DNA of 64,000 nucleotides from Kryptolebias marmoratus. Taxonomy: Eukaryota > Chordata > Actinopteri > Cyprinodontiformes > Rivulidae. The stretch covers positions 15,589,819 to 15,653,818 of the forward strand of contig NC_051441.1 of NCBI RefSeq assembly GCF_001649575.2, written 5' to 3'. Shown here piece after piece: positions 14,335-26,500 of the stretch. The notes beneath the pieces are model-generated. The model did no database searches. It was not told where the DNA came from and saw only the letters and a program-made list of their open reading frames with translations. A program made the position numbers and the translations under genes. Each line of letters opens with the position of its first letter. Position 1 is the first letter of the stretch.

Positions 14335-15215
14335 AAATCATGTGTGCATCGATCGTGAGGACAGCTGAGAAGATCACCGGCACCTCTCTCCCCTGCCTTC
14401 AGGACCTCTACAGCTCTCGCCTCAGAAGTAAAGCCCTCTGCTGGGTGGGTGATCTTGCCCACCCGCTACACTGCTTCTTCAACCTGCTGCCATCAGGGCG
14501 GAGACTGCAGAGCCTCAGTTCTAGGACCAGCAGACTGAGGGACAACTCCATCCATCAGGCTGTGAGGATGCTGAACTCTCTGCCTGCTCCCCCACTTCAG
14601 CCCCCTCTCCCACTTCTGCCACCCCGCACACACTAACTCAGCTTCCTGACACCCCCCCTCCATCCCCCTTCAATACTGCTCTGGGACATTTATAACCATC
14701 AATACACAACTGTGATTTTTAAGAATAGTTTATGAACTCGGTCACTTTAACCAGCCTTCAAGCTCCACTATACTGTATATTGCATTATATTTTGCACTAC
14801 TGTTATGATCATCTCGTCCTGTTTATTCTGGTATTGTCACTTCCACTTAATCACCTCATCAGTACCTAACTGTGACTCTATATAGAACCGGTATGCACAC
14901 CTACACTTTACTCAGTTTTCTCAGGTTTATACTTTATATTGCACTATTGTTTACACTGGCCTTGCACATCCATTATCCTACCTCTCATCATGTTATTATT
15001 GTCTTCAGTCAGCGTCCCTTTGTCTCCTGTTTGTCACTATTGAGCATGTTGTATCAGAGGTCCTGCAGCTGTTTCTTTCGTATTTTTATATAACTAGTTG
15101 TATTAGTCTATTTTGTTAATGTTGTTGCTGCAACTTGGGTAGGAGTGTAACGTAATTTCAATTTCTATGTATGTCCTGTACATATGCAGAATTGACAATA
15201 AAATCAATAAAGATA
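14335..15215 (+). mobile_element. LINE 3' end (ORF2 C-terminus plus 3' UTR)
   Basis: The plus frame from 14,322 reads SLPCLQDLYSSRLRSKA, then LPSGRRLQSLSSRTSRLRD and QAVRMLNSL, the conserved C-terminus of fish Rex/CR1/L2-type LINE proteins. It is followed by a long AT-rich 3' UTR ending in 'gacaataaaatcaataaag'. It is 5'-truncated, as is typical of retrotransposed LINEs. The clade assignment is tentative. Confidence 0.75.
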
Positions 15216-16830
15216 AAGATCTTTTCTGTTTCCAGCTTCTGTTTCGATAAATGCTCTGTTTATGGCATGTTTCACCATTTGGCATGTGTATTTGACAACC
15301 AGTGTCAGCAAATTTGTCTGTCCGTGCAGCTGGAGCTGAAATCTGCCTCTACGGTATGTGAATGTGAGTGTCTTTATGTGACAGTATGAACATGTCATCG
15401 CAGCAGGTTTCCTTCCAAGCGATCCAGATTTAGCATATCATCTGTCATCTGGAGTGAGGCTGCTGTGACCTTGAGGATCTTACAAAAGATATATGTTGCA
15501 CAGCGCTCTGCTCTGCTGATCCTCTCCTCTCCTCCCTTCATCCCTTTGTTTCCCTGTCATTAAATTTCCCACCTCTACGTGTGTCTCTCTCCTTCTACCT
15601 GAATAGAAGGCTGCTTTGATAGCAGATATTCTTAACCATGATTTTTTTTTAATCATCTACTTCGGAGGCTTCATGGTGTGTGGACTAAAATGATCTGAAC
15701 TTTCAAAAGACTGTCACATTTAATCTAAAATAACAGGGGCTTCACAGCCCTGCTAAATGCTTTGTTCCTGTTCCAGCTTTCACATCAGGAGCTTGGTTGG
15801 CTTAATGTGTGGACACATCTAAAGACTGCTGAGCATGAATAGGATATGAATACTTTTTGGGAGGAATGACTCATTGTCACAGGCTGAGTCTGACTATGTC
15901 TGGGTCAGTGGTGTTTCTAGTCAGATAAGTTGAGCAGTTTCCCCATTGTTGTGTTTTGAGCATCTTATTAGGATGCCTCCTGATTGCTTCTCTCTGGGTT
16001 TTTTCCAGGCTCATCGTTCTGGGATGAGACCAAGGGGCAGACCTTTAACTTGCTGTAAGGATTATATTGGGCTGGAAATACCTCAGGCTTGTTGTAGGTG
16101 TTTTATTTCATAATTTTAAAAAATGGACTCAAGAATTGACAGCTGGTAGAGTGATTTGATCATACATGGTTTGGTCAGTCTTGCAATCTGAATCTCTCTC
16201 TCTCTTTCTCTCTGGGAGTAGCAGCAATGACACTTATGTTTGGTAGTTATCTCTAAAGTAGGAATCAGACACAACACCAAACACAGACTTTGTCTTCACA
16301 AACCAGCATGTTTGCGTAACAGTGACAGACATTCTGACTTTAAGCAAGGTTTCTCTGGAACACTGTGGCCTTGGCTCACCATAACATTGATAATCATGAC
16401 ATTTCAGTTTCATTTGCAGTTTTTGGCCTCTACAGAATCTCTTAGGTGGAGCTGGAGCGTGTCGATGGGGAGAGGGATGTCCGGGCTTCTTACCTTGACC
16501 TGCTACCTCTGCAACCTTAAATTAGCAGTTGAAAAGAGATGGATGGATGGCTTTGTCCCTTCTTCACTGCCCATGATAATACAGTCTTTCAATTACAGTC
16601 TCTTACAAATTTCAGCTATCAAAGATGAAACAGGTTAATGTGTGCTATTTTGTCAGAGTGTGCTGTTAATGATCTGTTTTTGTGACAACAGAAACTACTG
16701 GCATAGTACTAATTTATTTTGATACCTGAGAGCTGGTGCCTGTTTTCAGGGGTCAACAGGCAAGAAGTGAGGTGCACCTTGGACAGGTTTGCCAATCCAT
16801 CTTAAGGCAAGTAATATGACTAGAAAAGAT

Positions 16831-16897
16831 CCATCCATCCATTTTCTTTACCCGCTTATCCATTCCGGGTCGCGGAGAGCTGGTGCCTATCCCCGAA
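16831..16897. mobile_element. 67-bp retro-inserted repeat fragment with 10-bp target duplication
   Basis: Begins 'ccatccatccattttcttta' and contains 'ccgggtcgcggagagctgg', a common teleost repeat. It is flanked on both sides by the identical 10-mer tagaaaagat (16821-16830 and 16898-16907), so the boundaries are defined directly by the sequence. Confidence 0.75.
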
Positions 16898-18466
16898 TAG
16901 AAAAGATTCCTTTATTTAGTTTGTACATTTATAGTTAATATTTTTTAAACTTATATTGTTTCCTGTCGAGGTTTTAACAAATCTTGTGTGTAAAACTGAA
17001 CCAAATTTACCTGAGGCAGTTGTTATTTACTGACCTTCCCATCAGATGGTCAGTGGTTAGATTCTTGGTTTTCCCACGCAGATGTTCATAATCACAAGTG
17101 TCTGATTTATCAATTTGTATCAACATGTCATATCTCTAGCAGAATTCCCTTCCTCTCCGATGTTAGTAAAATATCCTTTGGCACGAGAAAGATCAACCTT
17201 AAACTTTTGAATCAAATGTTGAATGTGTGAAGTTTTGATGATTTGAATTGTGCATTAAGGTTTATTTTTTGCCATTTTTCCAACTTTTTTTCCTTCTTTT
17301 AAGCAGAATCACAGTTGCTGCATTAGAAAGTTGATGTTTAGTTTTATTTTTACCAAGATTTTAACACAATGCAACCAGTCCACTTTCTTTCACTGATTCC
17401 TGTTTAGATCAGTAATGTAGTTGTAGTTATGCAATACTATAACCACGATAAACAATACATAGTTTACATAGTATAACATGTGAAGTTCATGTCCTTTTTT
17501 TGGGACACTTTTAGTATATACACACTGATTATGTATTTATGTATGACTCTGTCACCATGGATATATGCTTAATCTATTTAACCTACTTTCACCTATGAGA
17601 GTTTTGCAAAAACATTTATGCATGCGTATTTTAAAGACTAAAGCGCCTTTTTTATGCATATCTGAGCACGGATATTTGTCTCTCTGTGTTAGCACGCTTC
17701 TAAATCACAGACAGACCTCCTGCTGCAGTGCTGAGATGCATCAAAGCATCCGCTGAATAACTTCAGGCGTTCTAATCGCAAAACTCCCTCTGAGCTCCGT
17801 CCAACATTAAAATGCTGGATTTAAGTGTGTGAATATGTGTGTGTTAATTAACTCATGTGTGTCTGCGGATGAGCTTGCACCTTGCTGAGGCGCAAATCGT
17901 GCGTGCACCCGCCAGAGGAAATGGGATCACATAAAAGTTTATTTGGATCTGACTTTTAAAAAAGATATCTCTCATAAACACTCTCAGAGAAGAAGATATC
18001 ATTTAGCCTAAATAAAAGCACAAACTGAACTTCAAACTCAGCACTAGTTCGTCTTTAAGTGCATTTCCTTGAACCGGTTTATTACTCCATAGACCTTTAT
18101 CAGCATTTAAGTTATTGTAGATCCATTAGGTGGAGAGATTGTGGAGATGCACCACCATTATGCTCTCATTTTGACCACACACTTGCGTCTGTGTGTGTTG
18201 CTTTTACAGACTATGTGTGTGAAAACATGTTAAACTGCTTGCTGTTATACTTCCTCATTGTATGTCACCTTCTCTGACTGTGATTATGTGAATTCTTTAA
18301 GATAAGCAGCAAGGTGAGAAAATGAGCTGACATGCAATCAGACATTATCTTTACTAACACAATAAAATAAATATAAAAACCAACAGCAGATTGCAAATGC
18401 ATGTCAAGGACCTTGGACAAATTGGTTTGCCTTAATTCTTAAGGAATAGCTCTGATCTTTTGAAGC

Positions 18467-18930
18467 AAAGTCCTGTGGAAAGGCTATTAATAATTAATAT
18501 CTTACCTGTTATAGTTCTCTCTTTGAAGGACCTCAATTTGGAGAAACTGGGTTTAATTCTGAGCAGACTGACGAGCTAAAGACTAGTTCAAATACAATCA
18601 AGACCAATAGGAAAGCTACTATCCCAAAATATCACAGCAGTTCATGTAAGTGCAGTTTTATAAAGCTTTACACCACCATTTGCTTTTGCAAATAACCATA
18701 AAATTCCATCTGAATCATTAAGCAACGCAAAATTCATGTTGACCAATAAGATTTTAAGTTTATAAAGAACGAGTTGTTTTCAAATTTTTGATGCTGGTGT
18801 TATTTTAAGGCACTTGCTGTCCCTGGCCTTGCTCAAACTAGCTTTAGCTTGTTAGTCCAGTCAAAATTAAACTTTTTTTTTTCCAAACTAAGATTATTAT
18901 AAGATCTGTATGGAATAAGTAAAATATAAA
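18467..18930. mobile_element. Family B MITE-like foldback element
   Basis: The left arm (tcctgtggaaaggc ... ttaatatcttacctg ... cctcaatttggagaaactgg) is matched by an inverted arm at about 18,840-18,900 that includes the reverse complement of gtttaattctgagcagact. Compare 24,360 and 35,972. Non-coding, with imperfect arms; an old copy. Confidence 0.55.
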
Positions 18931-19454
18931 TTGTCCCTAACCTTCCAACAGAAATGTACTTCACAGTAGTTAATGTTTTTGGTTGGCTAATCCATCAAAG
19001 TTTTAAAAGATTAAACATAAATATAAATATCAAGCAGTTTTATACATGCACTAGAATCATCAGTATCAAGGCTGTGACAAACTTTTATTTCATTGGAAAG
19101 TGGCATGCTTTAATTTTGTTCCAATGTATAATTTAAACAGTAATAACAATTGTTTTTTTGTATATCAGCTGTTTTGTTTGTACTGTTTACTGTTAATTAA
19201 ATGAAAGGGAAATTGCAGAACCATTTTAGTACCTATAACCCTAATCGACCCAATTATCTGAATAAATTGGGTTATTAAAACTTGCTTGCACAACAGAAAT
19301 GCAAAACTGCATGCATTCAAAACACGAGTTACGAGTTCATAGAATGCAATTTAATGTGAGACACAAAGTAGTTTTGTGTTTATGATATTAACATATCTAT
19401 CTCACTGTTGTACAATGAAAATGTTCAACATTGTGACTACTTTTATTTTATTTT

Positions 19455-19845
19455 TGCCTGCCCTCTGTGAGGATCTGGATATTTGAGAGTCATCTCAAAC
19501 ACATACTCTAAGCACTGAGAACAGACTGTATAGGATTTTTGTTTAAAGCTTTGGTAGCGAGAAATTTGTATTCCTTAAAAGTCTAATTTTTTAAACGAAT
19601 ATCAATATTTTAAACAAGGATCTTGTTCAGAATGTGTGATGAGGAAGACTTTCCGCTACTACCACACCAAACTGTGGTTCAATATCTGTAAAATTGACTG
19701 AGTTACATACATTTTTGTATTTGCTAACATGGATTAGTCATGGGGGCCATCTTGAATTGGTGTGACTCCAAAAGTTAATCAGTTGTAAATGTTCATCCCA
19801 TAATTATTTTTAAGAATTTCAATACAACTTTCATAATAAATGGTA
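19455..19845. repeat. Family A dispersed repeat, two opposed fragments
   Basis: 19,470-19,560 is a sense tail (acacatactctaagcactga). 19,615-19,840 is antisense, with gctactaccacaccaaac and gccatcttgaattgg. These are the only family A pieces found before 25 kb. Confidence 0.7.
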
Positions 19846-20039
19846 AAACTTTACATCTAGAAGAACATTACTTTTAAGGTACATTAAACAGAAACATAGT
19901 GTACCTCAAATACTCCCCCAGGTAGATTAACTCAATGTTACAGCAAAAAAGGTTCTAAAAAGGTCTTGTTGGTTAAAATGCCTAAAAACATCAAATTACT
20001 GCAGTAGAAAAAGTGAAACAAATGAAAACCAACTTTATG

Positions 20040-23013
20040 GCAACACAAAAAAATATTTTATTATATCTAAAATTTTCTGTTTACAGTATGTCTTTTTAAT
20101 ATGTTGAGATATTTCATGTAATTTACAGATTGCTGTGTTTAGCAGACAAAAAGTAGCTGCCAGAACAAAGTCAGAAAATTGAGTTTCCACAATAAAAGCA
20201 ATAAAGCAGGTACAGTTTCCCAGGGGGGAGCATGTCAACCTTTAAAAGACAAGATAAGTCACTTACTTCTATGAAGGCCACAGCAAAGACAATTTTATCA
20301 CAAGCAGCAATAGTAAACATGAGTTAAACACCAAAAATACTGTAATAAATAAAAACTAAAAAACATCTCTCATTGCATATGTTCAGTGTTGACATTTCTT
20401 GTTTAACAGCAGTTAAAACACAAAAACTAAAAAGTACTGATGCAGTACAGACAATAAAAATTCCAACAAACGACCCAGTAAAGTCTTTAAGTGGACAGGA
20501 TTTTATCAAACTGAGTTCTGAAACAATAATCTATCAGCCTGCTGGAGTTTCCTTTTGAAAGTTACTGAAACTGCAGGATGGCAGTTTGCAAAAGCCTGGT
20601 AATCATCTGGTATATAAGGTTAAGCATCAGAAAATATCTATCAAATTGTGCAAGTTCAAGTAAGAAAGAAAACTGAAAAAAAACCACCTTCAAAATTACC
20701 TTCAGATGACTTCATACATCTAAAGATTTGAACACATATGACTCATGAAGACTAAACTTGTGTTTAAATGCAATAACTTATTACAAAATATATACATTTT
20801 ATATAATTTACACAAGCAGGAATACAGTTATGTAACATGAAAAATCATAAGCTCTTTGGCTTCAAGTGACATTGTCAAAATATTAAAACATCAAGTATCA
20901 TTTAACTTTAGATTTTAAAATGTGTCACATTTGTTGGACCATCTGAGTTCACATCCATGATCCTTTCACACAACATGGGAAGCGTTTCAAATGTTTCAAG
21001 AAGCTGAGGAGTCTGAAGTAAAGGTCATCAACACTGTTCTGCCTAAAAATGTGTCCCCCATTTAAAATCAGCAATGACTGATAAAAGCTGCTTAACTTCT
21101 TATGTAGGAAATAAGAAAAATGAGTGATGCAATCATCACAGTATTCCATTTTGCCTAAAACATGGAAACGTTTACATTGCAGGTCTCGAGCTTCAGCTCC
21201 CTCATATATGGAAGTTATGGCCACCCGGTATTTTTGCTCTTTAGAAGCACAGAGTCCCCTCAAGACTGATCAGACACGTTAAAAAGGCAAGAATAGAGCC
21301 TGAAAATCATTTACACTCTCTGAAAGAGTGCTTTAAAACTGATAATGCCAGAGTGAGAGATGATGCAGGGATTGGGGTCAAGTGATAATACAGTTATACG
21401 GGATACTGAGATGTCCAAAAGTAGCAATAGCATTGCTTTGAATAAAAACTGCACTGGGAATTTATTCCTGGCTGTGCATGAAACTGTAGTTAAGTTTGTT
21501 TAAAAGGAGTGTACTTCCTGTAAACTCTTCTTCTGCTGTGTAGCTGCATTGCTGTCTCTGTAGCAATGCCTAGTCTTTAAGACTAAAAGAAGAGTAGTGC
21601 ATTTCAAAGAATAAACAGCAATTTTACCCAGATGTTGGTAACAGGTGCTGGTCCAGTTGTACCTCTATCAAATCATATCTCCACTTCCTGTATACTTCTT
21701 ACCAAGCCATTACATTTCCATCCATAGTGGTTTATGTTTCGTACTAATTGGGATCATACCAGTGATCTGAAGTACCAACACCTACTTCAGATCATTAAAT
21801 CATCTACAGTGGTGGGGATATAATCACTCCTGTGTCTGGTGCAGACTCTTAACAGTGCAGGTGTACTGGTGCAGATGCTGCTTGCATGAAATACAGAAAA
21901 ATTACAATTTAGTCTCCTTGTATTTTCAGGCAAACATATTAGAATGTCAAATCGTTTAGGAGTTTGATGCGTGATTTGAATAGTACTGAATTCTTTTTTT
22001 TCACTTATTTCTTTTAAGATCTGGAGTTAATCAGAAAGCATCTGAGGCTATGGCTCCAAATGATCAGGCCTAACCACGCTGAGGGTAATAATACCAATAA
22101 AATTTGTCCAAATCTGCCTATTTAAATTTCAGAAGTGCTCTCCAGTAAATAAAATGGTCAGCTTCGGGACAACATCCAATGTGGGTACATCGAGTGGGGG
22201 ACAAAGATAAGAATGAAGGGATCTACCAGCAGACGACTTCATTCTGTATCCCAAAAAGTATGGGTATGTGGTAATTAACACTGCAAAAGTGTGATTTGGT
22301 AGAGATACAAACTGACCTGAAGTTTGCTTATGGAACAACTCATTTGCTCTCTTACCAATGTGGGATCTGTTCATTAATAAAAAAAAAGAACTAAAAATGT
22401 TTTTAATTATCAGTTTTATACTGTATATTACATCAGCTAAATCTGTTAAAACATGTTGTTGATCTTTATTATCTTCACCAAAACAAGTTAAGTTGGGTAG
22501 TTAGTCACAGTGAAAAACTTGTGGAGTGGAAGAAGAAGCAGAAGCCGAGCTGACCTCATACTGAAGTGAGCCTGTGATCTACAAGGATGATGGAAATATG
22601 ACATCTGCTTCCCTTTGTGTGTGCTACAAGAACACCTTTGGATTGGTTCGAACAAAAGGTTCCAGCAGATATGTTGTTGCTTAAATCACTGAAGTAAGGT
22701 TGAAAATATATTATAGAAAGCCTTAAAATGCCCTCAAATCATATGATAATAAAACAACATTACAAGCTCCTTTAGGCAGACAGTAATAATGTATATTTTG
22801 GTTTAATTAGGCAAAAGTTTAACATAATAAATAATGAATACCACCCAACCCGAGCAGGCTTACTGCTGTGTTCAAATACTCAAACTTTAGGTATAATTAC
22901 AAGTTGCTCTTAGCAAGTGGAGCTGAAAGCAATTGGACTTTTTTCTTTTACTTATTCTGTAGTACACCGGGGTACTACATGTTGTTGTGTGCAGCTCTGT
23001 GTTTTGCTCCAGG
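20040..23013 (-). other. Probable MRTF 3' untranslated region (extent uncertain)
   Basis: About 3 kb of AT-rich sequence follows the MRTF stop and contains none of the recognisable dispersed repeats that crowd the introns. That fits a long 3' UTR, as MRTF mRNAs have. Minus-strand AATAAA signals occur near 22,465, 21,462 and 20,056; the sequence does not say which is used. Confidence 0.4.
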
Positions 23014-23549
23014 TTATAAGCTGGAGTCCCAGTGTGTGTGCAGGTCAGAGCTATCCAGGAAGTCTGCCGAGAACGAGAAGACACTGAGGGGCGTTTCAGG
23101 AGCCAGCGGGGCCAGTGTGGCCCTTTCCTCTTCTTTCTCCCCACCCATGGCGAGACCCAACCAGTCTGTGCTGTCCACCCCTAGCTCCTCCTCTTCCCCC
23201 ATGGGAGCCGAGGGATTGTCCACGATGCTGGGGGTGCAGAGAAGTTGGCTGTGGAGGTCATCGATCAGAGTCAACATGCCACCTGGCTCCACGCCCAGGA
23301 GAGGCTTCCCGGTGGTGCTTTCCAGAAAGTCCTCCAGGCGTCCATCTGCAGAGCGGCTCAGGTGTTGTTTCTCTTCTGCGGTGTCGGCCGGAGCCAAAGG
23401 CTCAAGGGGGTCAAGCTTCTGGGTGTCACAGCTGGGAGGATCGGGGGGAGACATCGGGAACTGGAGAGGTGATGGAGGAGAGGAGGGAGGAGAAAAGTCT
23501 GGACTGGGGTGATCCAGAGGGGGGTCCAGGGGAAGTCTGAAGATGGTTT
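23014..23549 (-). CDS. mrtfa-like: MRTF exon 16: acidic transactivation domain and stop
   Basis: Terminal coding exon: a Pro/Asp-rich region, then SADGRLEDFLEST, LTLIDDLHSQLL and DSTDWLGLAM, which parallel the LEDFL, LIDDLH and DWLDL blocks of MRTF-A, and the stop after HWDSSL. The exon is GC-rich, and the plus-strand open frame of 214 codons across it is only its antisense shadow. Confidence 0.92.
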
Positions 23550-26500
23550 CTAGAGGAATAAACAAAGACCATCTTAAAAGCAGTGACTTTTAAATTAGTC
23601 ATACTAATGTGAGTGCCTTTTCACACTTTATGAAATCATTAAATTGTTAATTAAATTTCCAAAAGCAATTATAGAGTTTTATTAAAGAGCTAATCGAAAA
23701 GACAATTATTTATTCCGGACCATTACTGCACCGTACCTCCTGTCTGCAAAATGATGGTGATGAAATCCTCTTCGTTCACTCTTTCCTAATGAAAGACAGA
23801 AAATTCACACTTCAAAACTGCACAATTTCACATAACATAACGAGTAAAAGCGGCAGCTTCATGCAGTGTCTAATTTAGAGGCAGCTACAGTAAAACCCTA
23901 AAAAACTAAACAGCAAAACATGAGCACTGGATTTGTTTAAGAAGCTTAATAAAATATCTGGCTTGCAAAATGACACAATCAGACGTGCTGCATCATACTT
24001 TATCATCCGAAAGATAGGTTTTTGTCTTAACTGGAGACAGAGGACTCAACAAGACATCCAGGTGAGGACACATCTCCTACAAGAGAAAAATAAATATAAA
24101 TGGTTGCAGTTTCTCTCTGAAAACAACCTGAAAACAATTTCTGTGACTGTGGGGATGCTTACAGTCTGAGGAGAAGGTGATGAGGTGTTTTTTCCGGTGT
24201 GAGCAGACTGCAGTCTGGGTGGTGCTGACAAACACTGAGCTGCTCCCTGCTGGAGTCGCTCCACAGTCACTTGATGCGCTCCATTCTGTGCCTTCAATGA
24301 CATAAAGTAGAAATAGACTTAAAGCCACAGTTCCAATCATTCAGAATGAGGTTCTGAACAAGTAATATATTACCTGCTGCAGATAGGTCTTTGAGCAATC
24401 TCATTTTAGAGAGATGGAGATTAAATCTGACCAGATTGGCGAGTGACGATTACTCTCAGCTGTCTTTAAAAACTCCAATTACAAAATTTCATAATGTTTC
24501 ATGCAAACTATGTTTAATAAACCTTTAAATCTCTGTCAACTGTACATTACACAGTTATATACAGAGAATTATATGGTTAATTGCAAGCACTAATAGCGAC
24601 ATCAGCAGCTAGCTATAGAGCTTCTAATATAAATATCATAGTTTTTCTAATGGAAAAACAATGTAATGTAACACTGTTGGAGGTGGAAAGGTTTAGAAAC
24701 CAGTGTTGACATGAGTTGCTATGAAATTTTGGAGACTGGAGTTGTTTTATGACAGAAATTAATTTCTCTTTTGAACTAGCCATTAGCTCTTCAAACCAGT
24801 TAGAATTAAACTTTATTTATACAAACTGAAGTTGTTCAGAAGCTACATGCAACCTTTATTATTTTATATACCCTTTATTTAACCAGGAAAGTCCCATTGA
24901 GATTACTGAGAACTACAATTCAAAAGAAATGAACTATCTGTTAAGGACAACCACAACAGGTTTTCAGACTTTTTTTTTTTATAAATTTGGGATTTGTTTT
25001 GAAAAACTGTAAAATACTAATCCAGGTGTTTATAAGACTTTTTCAGGAAATAATCACTGCGTGTACATCAATAACTGATTAACTTTTGGAGTCAAACCAA
25101 TTCAAGATGGCTTCCACAGACTTGACCTCAAGAAACAAACAAATATTTCCGTCAATTTTACAGATACTGAGCTAAAGTTTGACGTGGTAGTAGCTGAGAG
25201 TCATTTCCAGTGCATACTCTGATAAAGAAATTTTCACGACATCTCATTTAGAGCCATCATTTTACATCTTAAGATGATCTTAGTCCTAAACTCTGGCATG
25301 AACAGCAGTGGGCGGCATGCATTTTTTAAGGAATGCTAGACCTTTTATTCCAGTAGACATTGATGGAAGTCAGTGCATATTTAATTAGACAATGCCTAAT
25401 TTGCTTAAGGGAGGCTGCTCTTCTAGAGGTAGAGCACGTCTGAGTTTACTGGCTCAGTTAAGTTACAAATACCACTCCATTTACCGATTTATGGACCTAT
25501 TCACCTCATTGTCACGTAAACAATATGTTACAAAGTTCACCTATTTCTTGGCTGTTCACGTGCTTGAATCTAAAGCAAGGATGGCCAATCGTGGTCCTCA
25601 TGGATCCCTATCCTTCATGTTTTCCTTACTTCTCTGCTCCAACACACCTGATTTGAATCAATGAGTGATTAACAGGCTTCAGCAGAACATGAAGAGGTGA
25701 TTTAACCACTGAATCAGGTGTGTTGGAGCAGGGAAACAAGGAAAACATGCAGGATAGTGGCCCTCGAGGACCAGTATTGGCCACCCTGATCTAAAGCTTT
25801 TATATCAAATCAAATCAAAGTTTATTCATGCATAGCACATGAAAACAACAGCTTTAGGAATTTCACTCCCTTCTTGTAATGATAACTGCAGAATACAGAA
25901 AGATGAAATGAAAAATCACTAAAACGATCAGCACAGTATCCAACAGAATCCTAACGCTCCCAGTCAGCTTTTGCCCCAAAGTGCTTGAGAATTCAACGAG
26001 AGATGCTGTACACCTGGAGTTTTTGTTCCTCATCTTTTAGCACCATAAATCACAGTGATGGAGGATGGTGTTGGAGTAATTAGCATCAGGCCAGTATCAC
26101 ACACTTATCAAGAACTGCTGTCATCGTCTCAAACGTCAATAATTTTACAGCAAATTGACTCAGTCTTTGTTTCTCTGTACCATTAACAGACAGTTTACTG
26201 CAGATGAGACACCAAATGAGTCTCTGGGGCTCTGTGATTCACCACAAAACAAATTGTAACTCTTGGAAACGTATAATAGATGTTATAAACTGTTAAAGGG
26301 AAAAGTGGAGTTAAACTTGACTGCTGGTTGAAGTTTGGTTGAGACCCCTGTACAGAGACCAACAAAACATTTGGATTTGTGGGAATTTTGCAGAATATTT
26401 ATTTCCAGCTGTTACATTTGTTCTGTTTTAGTACCTGTTGATGCTTGGGATGTACATCGGTCTGTAGCTGGATGTGTTGCAGTTTAGTCTGGTTTTGCTT

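Larger units (their letters stand above)
15220..20040. other. Intergenic with scattered repeats
   Basis: Contains the repeat pieces listed separately (16.7-16.9, 18.5-18.9, 19.45-19.85 kb). A 132-codon frame at 16,240 has no recognisable motif. Confidence 0.55.

Noticed and set aside
16240..16638. 132-codon plus-strand open frame
   Set aside because: No family motif, unremarkable composition and no splice or polyadenylation context.
22868..23512. 214-codon plus-strand open frame
   Set aside because: Antisense shadow of the GC-rich last MRTF exon; the minus frame carries the family motifs and splice site.
26399..26434. Extension of MRTF exon 13 to the in-frame stop
   Set aside because: A CAACAG/GTACTA donor joins in phase to the next exon and on to the conserved activation domain, so the stop is intronic.
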